From positions 1-64,000 of the forward strand of contig CACYSB010000012.1 of the NCBI GenBank assembly GCA_902777005.1: DNA of 64,000 nucleotides, written 5' to 3'. Of this stretch, positions 9,957 to 18,256 are shown piece by piece; positions within the stretch are counted from its first letter, which is position 1; each line of letters starts with the position of its first letter. The position numbers and the translations under genes are program-made. The DNA comes from an uncultured Bacteroidota bacterium (GTDB taxonomy: Bacteria; Bacteroidota; Bacteroidia; Bacteroidales; P3). The notes under the pieces are model-generated. The model searched no databases. It worked only from the letters and a program-made list of their open reading frames with translations, and had not been told where the DNA came from.

Positions 9957-10099
9957 CGCCGTTGTCGCTCCGTATCTTCTCCGACTCCCCTCCGACTGTT
10001 CTACGGTTGTTCACCGGTTGTTGGCCGGTTTAATATCGTTAAACAACCGTAGAACAACCGTAAAACAGACGAAGTGGATACGGGGCGGTTCCGTCGAGG
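9957..10099. repeat. 11-bp phased array B
   Basis: Thirteen contiguous 11-bp units, all 13 with CG at unit positions 4-5. It contains 14-bp perfect inverted arms (9998-10011 and 10042-10055) around a 30-nt loop. It lies between the divergent promoters of the minus-strand barrel operon and the plus-strand DUF6029 operon. Confidence 0.88.
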
Positions 10100-10157
10100 A
10101 GCAATAAAAATTGGAAACATACTACAATATAAAAAAGGTGCATAAACTTTTTTTTTG

Positions 10158-10165
10158 TAATTTTG
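10158..10165 (+). promoter_or_regulatory. -7 promoter element before DUF6029 gene
   Basis: TAATTTTG matches TAnnTTTG exactly and ends 28 bp before the ATG. No TTTG is seen at the usual -33 distance, so this is a half match. It starts 58 bp downstream of array B. Confidence 0.6.
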
Positions 10166-10193
10166 CACTATAAAAACAAAGACAAACAATAGC

Positions 10194-11855
10194 ATGAGAA
10201 TCAAACAAGTCATTGTCGCAGTGGCAGCTACGGTGTTGGCCGTTGCGGCCAACGGTCAGGGTATCATGGGTGGACACGTTACAGGCAACGTTCAGATGGA
10301 CGCCCAGATGAGCCGTGCCGACAGCACCATAGGTGCAATGGACGTGCCTGAGAAGCTACTGATGAACGCGCGAGCCGACATTCTGTACACAAACGGCGAC
10401 TTCAGCGCAGGCCTGCGCTTCGAGGCCTACCAGAACCCCCTGCTGGGATTCGACCCGCAATGGCAGGGCCAGGGGCTGGCGCACTACTTCGTGGGCTACA
10501 ACAGCAAGCTGCTTAGCGTGACCCTGGGCCACTTCTACGAGCAGTTCGGCTCGGGCCTGATACTGCGTACATACGAGGACCGCTACCTGGGGCTTGACAA
10601 CGCCCTGTTCGGCATCAACGTGGCACTGCGTCCCGTGGAGGGCGTGACCATCAAGGCGCTGGCCGGAAAGCAGCGCTACTATTGGGAGTTGGGCGACGGC
10701 TTGGTGCGCGGCATCGACGCCGAAGCCAACATCGTGCAACTGGTGCCCTCGCTGCGCGACAGCAAGCTGCGCGCTATTGTCGGTGCGGGCTTCGTGAGCA
10801 AATACGAGGACGAGGAAATCATCGGTTCCTCGACACCAGGCTATCGCCTGAAGCTGCCGCTCAACTCGGGGGCAGCATCGGTGAGGGCCGAGCTGGGCTG
10901 GGGCGGATGGAGCCTGCAGGGCGAATATGCCCGCAAGGGGCAGGACCCGACGGTGATGAACGGGTTCACGTACAAGGAAGGCCAGGTGATGACGGCCACG
11001 CTGGGCTACTCGCAGCGCGGCTTCAGCGCAAGCCTGCAGGGACGCAGGGTTGAGAACATGTCGTTCAAGTCGATGCGCACCGTTGCCGGCCAGCAGCTGT
11101 ACATCAACTACCTGCCGGCCATCACACGACAGCACACCTACGCCTTCATGACCATATACCCCTACGCCACAAACGACATGGGCGAGCAGGGGCTGCAGGG
11201 CGACGTGATGTGGAAGGTAAAGAAAGACACCTGGCTTGGCGGCAAGTACGGCATGGACATACATGTTAACAGCGCCATAGTGTGCGGGCTCGACACCACC
11301 AGCATTGGCGGCGCAGGCACCGACGGATACCGCGTGAACGGCGGCTTCGGACCGCTGCTCTTCGGCGAGGCTACCGTGGAACTGGCACGCAAGCTCAGCA
11401 AGGAAGTGAAGCTGACGCTGGTATATTCTTACCAAGCCTTCAACCCGGCGGTGGAGGGCGAACCGTCCGACCTGTTCCACAACAACATCGTGGTGGCCGA
11501 CGTGGCGTGGAAAGTGAGCAAGAAACACTCGCTGCGCTTCGAGGCCGAGTGGATGGGCAGCGACAGCCACCGCGACGTGGCAGCCGGGCATACAGACCCG
11601 AGACTTGGCGACTGGGTGATGGGATTGGTGGAGTGGAACATCGGCAGCAAGTGGTTTGTCTCCGTGAGCGACCAGCTGGCCTACAACGACGGCAAGGGCA
11701 ACTACTACAACGTGAGCGTGGGCTACACCAGCGGTGCCACACGCCTGCAGGCAGGCTACGGCAAGCAGCGACGCGGCATGCTCTGCATCGGCGGTGTCTG
11801 CCGCGAGGTACCCGCCAGCAATGGCCTGACACTTAGTCTTACAACAAGCTTCTAA
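10194..11855 (+). CDS. DUF6029 family outer-membrane protein
   Basis: 553 residues, signal peptide ending near VAANGQ, and a body of alternating strands that resembles a large outer-membrane barrel (for example FEQFGSGLILRTYEDRYLGL-like text near residue 120 and a terminal TLSLTTSF ending in Phe). It matches my recollection of the Bacteroidales DUF6029 family, whose function is not established. It is the first gene of a six-gene plus-strand operon and is followed, 12 bp on, by an Omp28-like lipoprotein; the two probably work together at the cell surface. Transport or adhesion are both possible. Confidence 0.7.
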   Translation: MRIKQVIVAVAATVLAVAANGQGIMGGHVTGNVQMDAQMSRADSTIGAMDVPEKLLMNARADILYTNGDFSAGLRFEAYQNPLLGFDPQWQGQGLAHYFVGYNSKLLSVTLGHFYEQFGSGLILRTYEDRYLGLDNALFGINVALRPVEGVTIKALAGKQRYYWELGDGLVRGIDAEANIVQLVPSLRDSKLRAIVGAGFVSKYEDEEIIGSSTPGYRLKLPLNSGAASVRAELGWGGWSLQGEYARKGQDPTVMNGFTYKEGQVMTATLGYSQRGFSASLQGRRVENMSFKSMRTVAGQQLYINYLPAITRQHTYAFMTIYPYATNDMGEQGLQGDVMWKVKKDTWLGGKYGMDIHVNSAIVCGLDTTSIGGAGTDGYRVNGGFGPLLFGEATVELARKLSKEVKLTLVYSYQAFNPAVEGEPSDLFHNNIVVADVAWKVSKKHSLRFEAEWMGSDSHRDVAAGHTDPRLGDWVMGLVEWNIGSKWFVSVSDQLAYNDGKGNYYNVSVGYTSGATRLQAGYGKQRRGMLCIGGVCREVPASNGLTLSLTTSF

Positions 11856-11860
11856 GGAGG
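11854..11860 (+). promoter_or_regulatory. Strong Shine-Dalgarno sequence AAGGAGG
   Basis: AAGGAGG begins at the stop codon of the DUF6029 gene and lies 7 nt before the ATG at 11868. Such a perfect anti-16S match is uncommon in Bacteroidota, which mostly start translation without one. It supports this start and suggests high or independent translation of the lipoprotein. Confidence 0.75.
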
Positions 11861-11867
11861 ATAAAAT

Positions 11868-12695
11868 ATGAAAAAGATATTGATAGGTTTAATGGGTCTG
11901 ATGGGCATCATGGGAATGGTGTGCTGCGACAAGATAGAAAACGAGGAGCGCCTGATAATCATGGGCGACAGGCAGGACCAGTGGGCCGAAGGTAGCTTCG
12001 CCTACGTGGAGAAATACACTGGGCCGCTGTGCAGCAACTGCCCGATGGCCGACCGCACGATAGAGAACCTGCACCACACCTACGGCGATAGGATGATTGT
12101 GGTGAGCGTTACCTCTATAACCAACAGCCAGGGCAACCCCTACGGCGATGAGCCCAGCATGCAGCTGGAGGCCTCACGGGTGTGGGAACAGCGCTACGGC
12201 GCGCTTGCACTGCCCACAGCCTACATAAACCGCGGAGACAAGGCCTACACCAGTTCGATGAACGACCTGGGCGGCGGCATCGAGGAAACCCTGACAATGG
12301 AGCCGGCGGTGAAGTTGACCGTGGAAGCCACATGCAACGGCTCGACTGTCGACATCAACACGAGCGCCGAGCTGGCCTTCGACTACGCCGACCCTATGAC
12401 ACTGACGCTGCTCATCACCGAGGACTCACTGGCATACACACAGTGCGACGGCACAAACGTGGTCTCGGACTACGTACACAACCACATGCTGCGCGCCGTG
12501 GTCACCGACTCGTGGGGTAAGAGCTTCGGCATAGGCACAACCGAAGGCTCTCGGAAGAATGACCACACGAACTACGACCTCGGAACACTCACTATAGTGC
12601 CGGAGAACAGCCACGTTGTGGCGCTGGTTTGTGACGCTGCCACGCACCGCGTGCTGGGTTGTGCCCAATGCGACATACGAGTCGGAACGAAATGA
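11868..12695 (+). CDS. Omp28-like lipoprotein with thioredoxin-like CxxC
   Basis: 275 residues. The signal peptide carries a (Gly-Leu/Ile-Met) repeat and ends in a lipobox before Cys (GMVCC). After it comes a thioredoxin-like segment with VEKYTGPLCSNCPMADRTIE (CxxC near residue 51) and a cis-Pro-like LPTAYINR, as in the Omp28-related family of Bacteroidales lipoproteins. The C-terminal half is beta-rich. It could be a redox or adhesin-like surface lipoprotein; which is not decided by sequence. It follows the DUF6029 gene by 12 bp with a strong ribosome-binding site, and its stop overlaps the MATE start (ATGA, 12692-12695). Confidence 0.7.
   Translation: MKKILIGLMGLMGIMGMVCCDKIENEERLIIMGDRQDQWAEGSFAYVEKYTGPLCSNCPMADRTIENLHHTYGDRMIVVSVTSITNSQGNPYGDEPSMQLEASRVWEQRYGALALPTAYINRGDKAYTSSMNDLGGGIEETLTMEPAVKLTVEATCNGSTVDINTSAELAFDYADPMTLTLLITEDSLAYTQCDGTNVVSDYVHNHMLRAVVTDSWGKSFGIGTTEGSRKNDHTNYDLGTLTIVPENSHVVALVCDAATHRVLGCAQCDIRVGTK
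11886..11921 (+). repeat. Nonamer ATGGGNNTN array inside a signal peptide
   Basis: Four 9-bp units encode GLM, GLM, GIM, GMV, the hydrophobic core of the Omp28-like signal peptide. The same nonamer pattern recurs at 57877-57912 in a leader. Confidence 0.65.
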
Positions 12696-14029
12696 ACAAA
12701 CGCATACTCGGGCTGGCATTGCCCAACATAGTGACCAACATCACCGTGCCGCTGCTCGGCATGGTGGATATGGCCATTGTGGGGCACCTCTCGGGCGACC
12801 ATATAGGTGCCATAGCCATTGGCACACAGATATTCAACCTCATCTACTGGAACTTCGGCTTCCTGCGCATGGGCACCAGCGGCTTCACGGCGCAGGCCTT
12901 CGGCGCCGAGCGCTGGGACGAGACAGTGAAGATACTGATAAGAGCCTGTGCCATAGCCCTCGGCATAGCGCTAACGCTGATAGTGCTGCAATGGCCCATA
13001 TCGCTGGCGGTGCCGTTGATTTTCGAAGGCAGCAACCATGTGCTCGGCCTGGCGCTTACCTACTTCTTCGTGCGCATCTGGGCGGCACCGGCCACACTGG
13101 GCATGTACGCCATAAAGGGATGGTTCATCGGCATGCAGGACTCGAAGACGCCAATGTGGATTGCCATATTCCTCAACTGCGTGAACATTGCGGCTTCGCT
13201 TGTATTCGTGATGGTGCTGCACTGGGACATCGCCGGTGTGGCGCTGGGCACGGTGATAGCCAATTATTCGGGGCTTGCGCTTGGTATCATATTCCTGCGC
13301 AAGAAGCTGCGACTGCTTGGCAAAGAGCCGTTCCAAGGAACAGCACTACAGATGATAAAAGAGGCGTTGAAATGGAAAGACATGAAGCGCTTCTTCAAGG
13401 TCAACGGCGACATATTCCTGCGCACACTGTGCCTGTCCGGGGTCTTCACCTTCATCACAGCAGCCTCGTCGCACATAAGCGACCAGATACTGGCCGTCGA
13501 TGCTCTGTTGCTACAGTTCTTCACCCTCTTCAGCTATATTATGGACGGCTTCGCCTATGCCGGAGAGAGCCTGGTGGGCCGCCATATTGGTGCCAAGCAA
13601 CAACGCCACCTGAAGCTTGCCGTGCGCCTGCTCATCATGTGGGGAATGGCTCTGACGGTGGTGTTCACAGGCCTCTACGCCGCCTTCGGCAATCAGTTCC
13701 TGCACATCTTCACCGACCAGCAGGACGTCATTGCCGCTGCCCACGACTACATGTCATGGGTGCTTGTGATACCGGTGTGCGGCTTTGCGGCGTTCCTCTT
13801 CGACGGCATCTTCATAGGCGCCACGGCGACACGCACCATGCGCAACGCCATGTTCTTGGCTACGGCCGCCTTCTTTGCCGTCTACTACGGTCTCAAGCAC
13901 CATTACGGCACCGGCGATGAGCACATCTGGAACAATATACTCTGGACCGCATTCATGGTGTACCTAACCTTGCGCGGACTGCTACAGGCTGTGCGAGTCA
14001 GAAAAGATATATACAGCCAAGCGGAATGA
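12692..14029 (+). CDS. MATE family (DinF-like) efflux transporter
   Basis: 445 residues with about twelve hydrophobic segments. The N-terminal LALPNIVTNITVPLLGMVDM block followed by a Gly-rich loop and a second-half repeat (FTLFSYIMDGFAYAGESLVG) is typical of the MATE family, DinF branch. Members export organic cations or drugs in exchange for Na+ or H+. The start at 12692 gives an ATGA overlap with the Omp28-like gene; an upstream GTG/ATG choice would overlap it by 36 bp. Its stop also overlaps the next start (14026-14029). Substrate unknown. Confidence 0.88.
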   Translation: MNKRILGLALPNIVTNITVPLLGMVDMAIVGHLSGDHIGAIAIGTQIFNLIYWNFGFLRMGTSGFTAQAFGAERWDETVKILIRACAIALGIALTLIVLQWPISLAVPLIFEGSNHVLGLALTYFFVRIWAAPATLGMYAIKGWFIGMQDSKTPMWIAIFLNCVNIAASLVFVMVLHWDIAGVALGTVIANYSGLALGIIFLRKKLRLLGKEPFQGTALQMIKEALKWKDMKRFFKVNGDIFLRTLCLSGVFTFITAASSHISDQILAVDALLLQFFTLFSYIMDGFAYAGESLVGRHIGAKQQRHLKLAVRLLIMWGMALTVVFTGLYAAFGNQFLHIFTDQQDVIAAAHDYMSWVLVIPVCGFAAFLFDGIFIGATATRTMRNAMFLATAAFFAVYYGLKHHYGTGDEHIWNNILWTAFMVYLTLRGLLQAVRVRKDIYSQAE

Positions 14030-16083
14030 AACGAATACTAACAATACTGATAGCAATAACGCTGGCTATAGGCTGTTGGGCTCAAGAGCGTCCCACGGTG
14101 GCCGTGGTGCTTAGCGGCGGTGGCGCAAAGGGCATGGCACACATCAGTGCACTGCGCGCCATAGAGGATGCAGGAATACCTATCGATATCGTATGCGGCA
14201 CCAGTATTGGCTCGCTGATTGGCGCACTCTATTGCGTGGGGTATTCTACCGACCAGATTGAAACATTGGTGCGCACACAAGACTGGACCTTCCTGCTCAG
14301 CGACCGCAGCGATCCATCGGTGCTCTCGCTGACGCAACGGCAAGAGCAGAACACCTATGCCTTGATACGGGGCTTCAGCAGCAGCCGACCTGAACAAGGT
14401 GGCCTGATACGTGGACGCAACCTCAACCGCCTCTTCCGACAGCTCTGTGCAGGCTATCTGGACAGCATAAGTTTCGACAGCCTGCCTATACGCTTCGCAT
14501 GCGTTGCAACGGATATTGTGACCAACACCGAGGTGGACTTCCGCGACGGCTACTTGATACGCGCCATGCGCGCCTCAATGGCTATACCAGGTGTGTTCAC
14601 CCCAGTGCGAATGGGTGATAAAGTGCTCATAGACGGCGGCCTGCGCAACAACTACCCTGCCGACCTGGCGCGCGACATGGGAGCCGACATCATCATCGGC
14701 GTCACAGTGCAGAACGCCCCGCTGACAGCCGACGACATTGGCGACGCCGCATCTGTGCTCAACCAGATAATAGACGTCAACTGCAAGAACAAATATGATG
14801 AGAACGTGGCCATGAGCGACGTGGTGATACACGTTGATGTGAGCGGATATTCCGCCGCCAGCTTCAGCTCCACCGCAATAGACACCCTGATACGGCGTGG
14901 CGCAGAAGAGGCAGCCCGTAACCGTGACGACCTGCTCGCCGTGAAGGCCCGCATAGATGGCTCCAGCAAAGTGGCCACACCCGCACACCACACAGAAAAC
15001 CTGCGACCTACACCTTGGCAAGATCGCATAACAAGTGTTGACGAAAACACCGTACAACCTATACAGACCAGACAAAGCGCACGGCCCAAGATTAGCCAGC
15101 CCACCACACCAATAGTCAGCGCCGGATTCCGCTTCGACAGCGAAGAGATGGGCGCCATACAGCTTGGCGCCAAACTGCCGATAAACACAAGCATACCCAT
15201 GAAACTGCAGGCCACATTGCGCCTCGGACGCCGCATCATGGGACGTCTGGAATACTCAGCATTCACGCGCCGAGTGTTCAGCCCCACCCTGGCCTATACA
15301 TTCCGCCATAACGACGTGGACATCTATACCCTATGCGTACGCACTCACAACATCAAGTACCGCCACCATCAGGGCGACTTCACTCCCGTGGACTTCCAGT
15401 TTCATGACTTCTCCATACGGGCCGGTATGCGGTGGGACTACTTTAACTACTATGGCAATGTCCTATCGAGCAGCGGTGAGCCCCTCGACGTGGTGAACGC
15501 GCACTATCTCTCCTACCGCGCCTCAGCCGAGTTGAACACCGAAGACCAGTGGTACTTCCCTCAGCACGGCATGCGCTTCCATGCCTCATATTTTTACCGT
15601 ACCGACAACTTCATCGGTATGGGCAACGAGATAGGCCTCAATGACCTGTCGGTACACTGGCGCACAAATATCACTCCTCTGCCGGGCTTGACAATACAAC
15701 CCATGATCTATTCACGACTGCTACTTGGTACGGACATACCTTTGGTCTACCGCAATGCCGTGGGCAGCGAATGGTTTGGCCAACAGGTGGAGCAGCAGAT
15801 GCCATTCGCCGGCATTGGACATCTGGAATATATGGAGCGCTACTTCGCAGCGGCACAGCTGCAGTTGCACTACCGTGTGCAGCGCAACCATTATGTAATC
15901 ATGCGTGTCTCAGCAGCACAACATAGCGACAATGCAAAGGATCTGTTTGTGCTACCCACACTGTTCGGCGCACAAATAGGCTACTGCTACACCACACTCT
16001 TCGGCCCGATAGACCTGCGCATCGGATACAGCAACCGCACAGAAACTATAAATGTATTCCTCAACATAGGCCACCGCTTCTGA
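14026..16083 (+). CDS. Patatin-like phospholipase with C-terminal outer-membrane barrel
   Basis: 685 residues with a signal peptide (to about residue 20), then a patatin hydrolase domain: oxyanion loop GGGAKG (31-36), nucleophile elbow GTSIG (Ser60), and the dyad Asp in the IDGGLRNNYP stretch near residue 203. The last ~330 residues are rich in alternating Tyr/Arg/Phe and end in HRF, as in the bacterial surface antigen (BamA/Omp85) barrel. This is the PlpD-like arrangement in which the barrel carries the lipase to the surface or periplasm; here no separate POTRA domain is clear. Expected activity is phospholipase A or lysophospholipase. Start and stop overlap the neighbours. Confidence 0.87.
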   Translation: MKRILTILIAITLAIGCWAQERPTVAVVLSGGGAKGMAHISALRAIEDAGIPIDIVCGTSIGSLIGALYCVGYSTDQIETLVRTQDWTFLLSDRSDPSVLSLTQRQEQNTYALIRGFSSSRPEQGGLIRGRNLNRLFRQLCAGYLDSISFDSLPIRFACVATDIVTNTEVDFRDGYLIRAMRASMAIPGVFTPVRMGDKVLIDGGLRNNYPADLARDMGADIIIGVTVQNAPLTADDIGDAASVLNQIIDVNCKNKYDENVAMSDVVIHVDVSGYSAASFSSTAIDTLIRRGAEEAARNRDDLLAVKARIDGSSKVATPAHHTENLRPTPWQDRITSVDENTVQPIQTRQSARPKISQPTTPIVSAGFRFDSEEMGAIQLGAKLPINTSIPMKLQATLRLGRRIMGRLEYSAFTRRVFSPTLAYTFRHNDVDIYTLCVRTHNIKYRHHQGDFTPVDFQFHDFSIRAGMRWDYFNYYGNVLSSSGEPLDVVNAHYLSYRASAELNTEDQWYFPQHGMRFHASYFYRTDNFIGMGNEIGLNDLSVHWRTNITPLPGLTIQPMIYSRLLLGTDIPLVYRNAVGSEWFGQQVEQQMPFAGIGHLEYMERYFAAAQLQLHYRVQRNHYVIMRVSAAQHSDNAKDLFVLPTLFGAQIGYCYTTLFGPIDLRIGYSNRTETINVFLNIGHRF

Positions 16084-17171
16084 TGACAACTATACGCCAT
16101 ACCACCGACTACGACATCGAGACTGTGATGCGGATGTACGACCACTCGCGCAGCGTGATGCGTGCCAACGGCAACTTCACCCAATGGGTGGGCTATCCTA
16201 CTCGCCACTATGTGGAGGAAGACATCGCCTGTGGTGCCTCGCGTATAGTAGAGAAGCACGGCATCCCTATCGGCACCTTCGCCGTGGTACCGGGCATAGA
16301 ACCCACCTACGGCGTGATAGCGCACGGACGTTGGATTGACGACACTACGCCTTACGCTACAGTGCACCGCATGGCTGCAATGCCTAACACCCACGGCATC
16401 GCCGACGCCGCATTTGCTTACTCCAAAGAACACCACGACCACCTGCGCGTGGACACCCATGCCGACAACCACGCCATGCGGCATATCATGGACAAGGAGG
16501 GCTTTGTATACTGTGGCATAGTATTCATGGACGATGGCAGCCCACGCGTGGCATACGAATGGTGGCGTTACGACACCGTGCCTGCAAGCCTAAAGGCCTG
16601 GGTTGATGATTACATTTTACCCCAATATGACGCCTTCGACGCCGCACACCGGCGCGACCACGCCCGCCGCGTCATTGCACGTGCCATGCAGATGCAGCCC
16701 ACAGCCATGACTTATACTGCCGCCGCCATGCACGACATAGGCCTTAGCGAAGGCCGCGAAACTCACCATCTTGCCTCGGGCCGCATGATTCGTGACTGCA
16801 AGGAGCTGCGGCAATGGTTTACCGACAAAGAGATTGAGACGATAGCCCAGGCGGCCGAAGACCACCGCGCCTCGGCTACCACGCCGCCGCGCTCCACCCT
16901 CGGTGCCATCGTGGCTGAAGCCGACCGCGATGTGGAGCCAGAGACCATTGTGCGCCGCACCATCGAATACAGCCTGTCGCATTACCCCGCCTACAACCGC
17001 GAGCAGCACTGGCAGCGCTGCCTCGACCATCTGCACGAGAAATATGCCGACGGCGGTTACATAAAGCTATGGCTGCCGGACAGCCCCAATGCCGCCCCGC
17101 TGGCAGAGCTGCGCACCCTTATAGCCGACGAACAACAACTGAGAAACCTGTTCAATACACTTTGTCCATGA
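16083..17171 (+). CDS. GNAT acetyltransferase fused to HD-domain hydrolase
   Basis: 362 residues in two parts. Residues 1-165 resemble a GNAT N-acetyltransferase (VHRMAAMPNTHGIADA, then LRVDTHADNHAMRHIMDKEG and FVYCGIVF, the typical acetyl-CoA and C-terminal strands). Residues 170-362 form an HD-type metal hydrolase with H193, H217-D218 (AAAMHDIGL), H261 and D281 as likely metal ligands. The combination suggests a small-molecule or nucleotide modifying enzyme, but the substrate is not known. The start overlaps the patatin stop (TGATG), and its stop overlaps the DUF456 start. Both domains look intact. Confidence 0.75.
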   Translation: MTTIRHTTDYDIETVMRMYDHSRSVMRANGNFTQWVGYPTRHYVEEDIACGASRIVEKHGIPIGTFAVVPGIEPTYGVIAHGRWIDDTTPYATVHRMAAMPNTHGIADAAFAYSKEHHDHLRVDTHADNHAMRHIMDKEGFVYCGIVFMDDGSPRVAYEWWRYDTVPASLKAWVDDYILPQYDAFDAAHRRDHARRVIARAMQMQPTAMTYTAAAMHDIGLSEGRETHHLASGRMIRDCKELRQWFTDKEIETIAQAAEDHRASATTPPRSTLGAIVAEADRDVEPETIVRRTIEYSLSHYPAYNREQHWQRCLDHLHEKYADGGYIKLWLPDSPNAAPLAELRTLIADEQQLRNLFNTLCP

Positions 17172-17659
17172 ATACATTGCTTATCATCCTTGCCTTCCTA
17201 TGCCTTGCCATCGGCATCGCCGGTGCCGTCGTTCCTGGCCTGCCCGGGCCTCCCATCAGCTGGGCCGGACTTCTGATAGCATCGCTCAGCTCTTTGATGA
17301 CAGCAAACGCCACAATGCTCATCGTCACCGCCATAATAGCGGCAATAATCACCGTACTCGACTACGTGGTGCCGTCGCTAACCACCAAACTCCGCGGCGG
17401 CAGCAAATATGGTATATGGGGGTGCAACATAGGCCTTATACTGTCAATCTTCGGCCTTCCTTTCGGCCCGCAAGGACTGCTGGGAGTCATCTTCTGGCCT
17501 TTTGCCGGTGCACTGATAGGTGAATATATCAACCAGCGCGAATGGCAACCCGCCCTGCGCGCCGCCTCGGGAGCATTCATAGGCTTCCTCACCGGCACCC
17601 TGCTCAAACTGGTCTACTGCGTGGCACTCCTTATAATAGTCATCGCAGGACTCTTCTAA
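17168..17659 (+). CDS. DUF456 family membrane protein
   Basis: 163 residues, almost entirely hydrophobic, about four to five membrane segments with Gly-rich helices (GIAGAVVPGLPGPPISWAGL near residue 18), which is the DUF456 hallmark. Function of the family is unknown. The ATG at 17168 overlaps the preceding stop; a longer frame from 17069 would lie inside the GNAT-HD gene and lack hydrophobic character. Last gene of the plus-strand operon, ending 5 bp before the convergent apt stop. Confidence 0.78.
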   Translation: MNTLLIILAFLCLAIGIAGAVVPGLPGPPISWAGLLIASLSSLMTANATMLIVTAIIAAIITVLDYVVPSLTTKLRGGSKYGIWGCNIGLILSIFGLPFGPQGLLGVIFWPFAGALIGEYINQREWQPALRAASGAFIGFLTGTLLKLVYCVALLIIVIAGLF

Positions 17660-17664
17660 AGCCC

Positions 17665-18228
17665 CTACTCCACCCCTTCAAGGCTCACCAGCGAACGCAC
17701 GGGGGCCATGGTCTCCAATATTTTGCGGCCGCCAAGAGCTGGCAACTCCACAAGGAAGACAAACTCCTTGATCACCACGCGGCGACCGTCGATCACCTCG
17801 CCGTTCAGCGACTTTGCAATGCCTGCGGCAGTACCACCCGTAGCCAGCAGGTCGTCAAGCAGCGTCACCTCTATGGTGTCGCCGTTCACTGTACATGCAG
17901 CCAAGTCGCTGCGGCGGTAGAACACCTCGTCGCTTCCATATTCCTTCTCTATGCACACCCGCACTAAGTCGCCCTCGGCATGCGGCAGCTTGCCCTTCTT
18001 GCGTATAGGCACTATGGTGTCTATCTTCTGCGAGCAGCAGAGCAGCGGCGCCGCAAACAAGAAGCCGCGGGCTTCCACGGTGGCCACGTTGGGGGCCGTG
18101 CAGAAGCTGTCTATCTGGGCCACAGCCTCGGAGAATGCCTGCTTGTTTTGCAACGACGGCAGCACATCTATGAAATCTATTCCCGCCTTGGGGAAATCCG
18201 GATAGTGTTTTAATGTATCTTCAAACAT
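17665..18228 (-). CDS. apt: Adenine phosphoribosyltransferase
   Basis: 187-residue purine salvage enzyme making AMP from adenine and PRPP. Seen are the family blocks VEARGFLFAAPLL (about residues 51-63), PIRKKGKLP (about 76), and the PRPP loop VTLLDDLLATGGTA (about 120-133). ATG at 18228 is preferred over a TTG three codons upstream. It is the last gene of a minus-strand group with an AtoE transporter and alkaline phosphatase; a heptamer repeat fills the 28-bp gap upstream of it. Confidence 0.92.
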   Translation of the reverse strand: MFEDTLKHYPDFPKAGIDFIDVLPSLQNKQAFSEAVAQIDSFCTAPNVATVEARGFLFAAPLLCCSQKIDTIVPIRKKGKLPHAEGDLVRVCIEKEYGSDEVFYRRSDLAACTVNGDTIEVTLLDDLLATGGTAAGIAKSLNGEVIDGRRVVIKEFVFLVELPALGGRKILETMAPVRSLVSLEGVE

Positions 18229-18249
18229 AATTATCAATTATCATTTTTC
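18229..18249. repeat. Heptamer repeat AATTATC
   Basis: Two copies of AATTATC and a third degenerate copy fill almost all of the 28-bp spacer between apt and the AtoE-type gene. Period is exactly 7. Confidence 0.6.
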
Positions 18250-18256
18250 ACCTTTC

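Noticed and set aside
9957..10099. Arrays considered as coding for short peptides or as decayed genes
   Set aside because: Frames through the arrays differ between copies and 11-bp periodicity shifts frame each unit; no start context or conserved peptide.
17708..17920. Small frames opposite apt and within intergenic spacers
   Set aside because: Antisense shadows with no motif or promoter.
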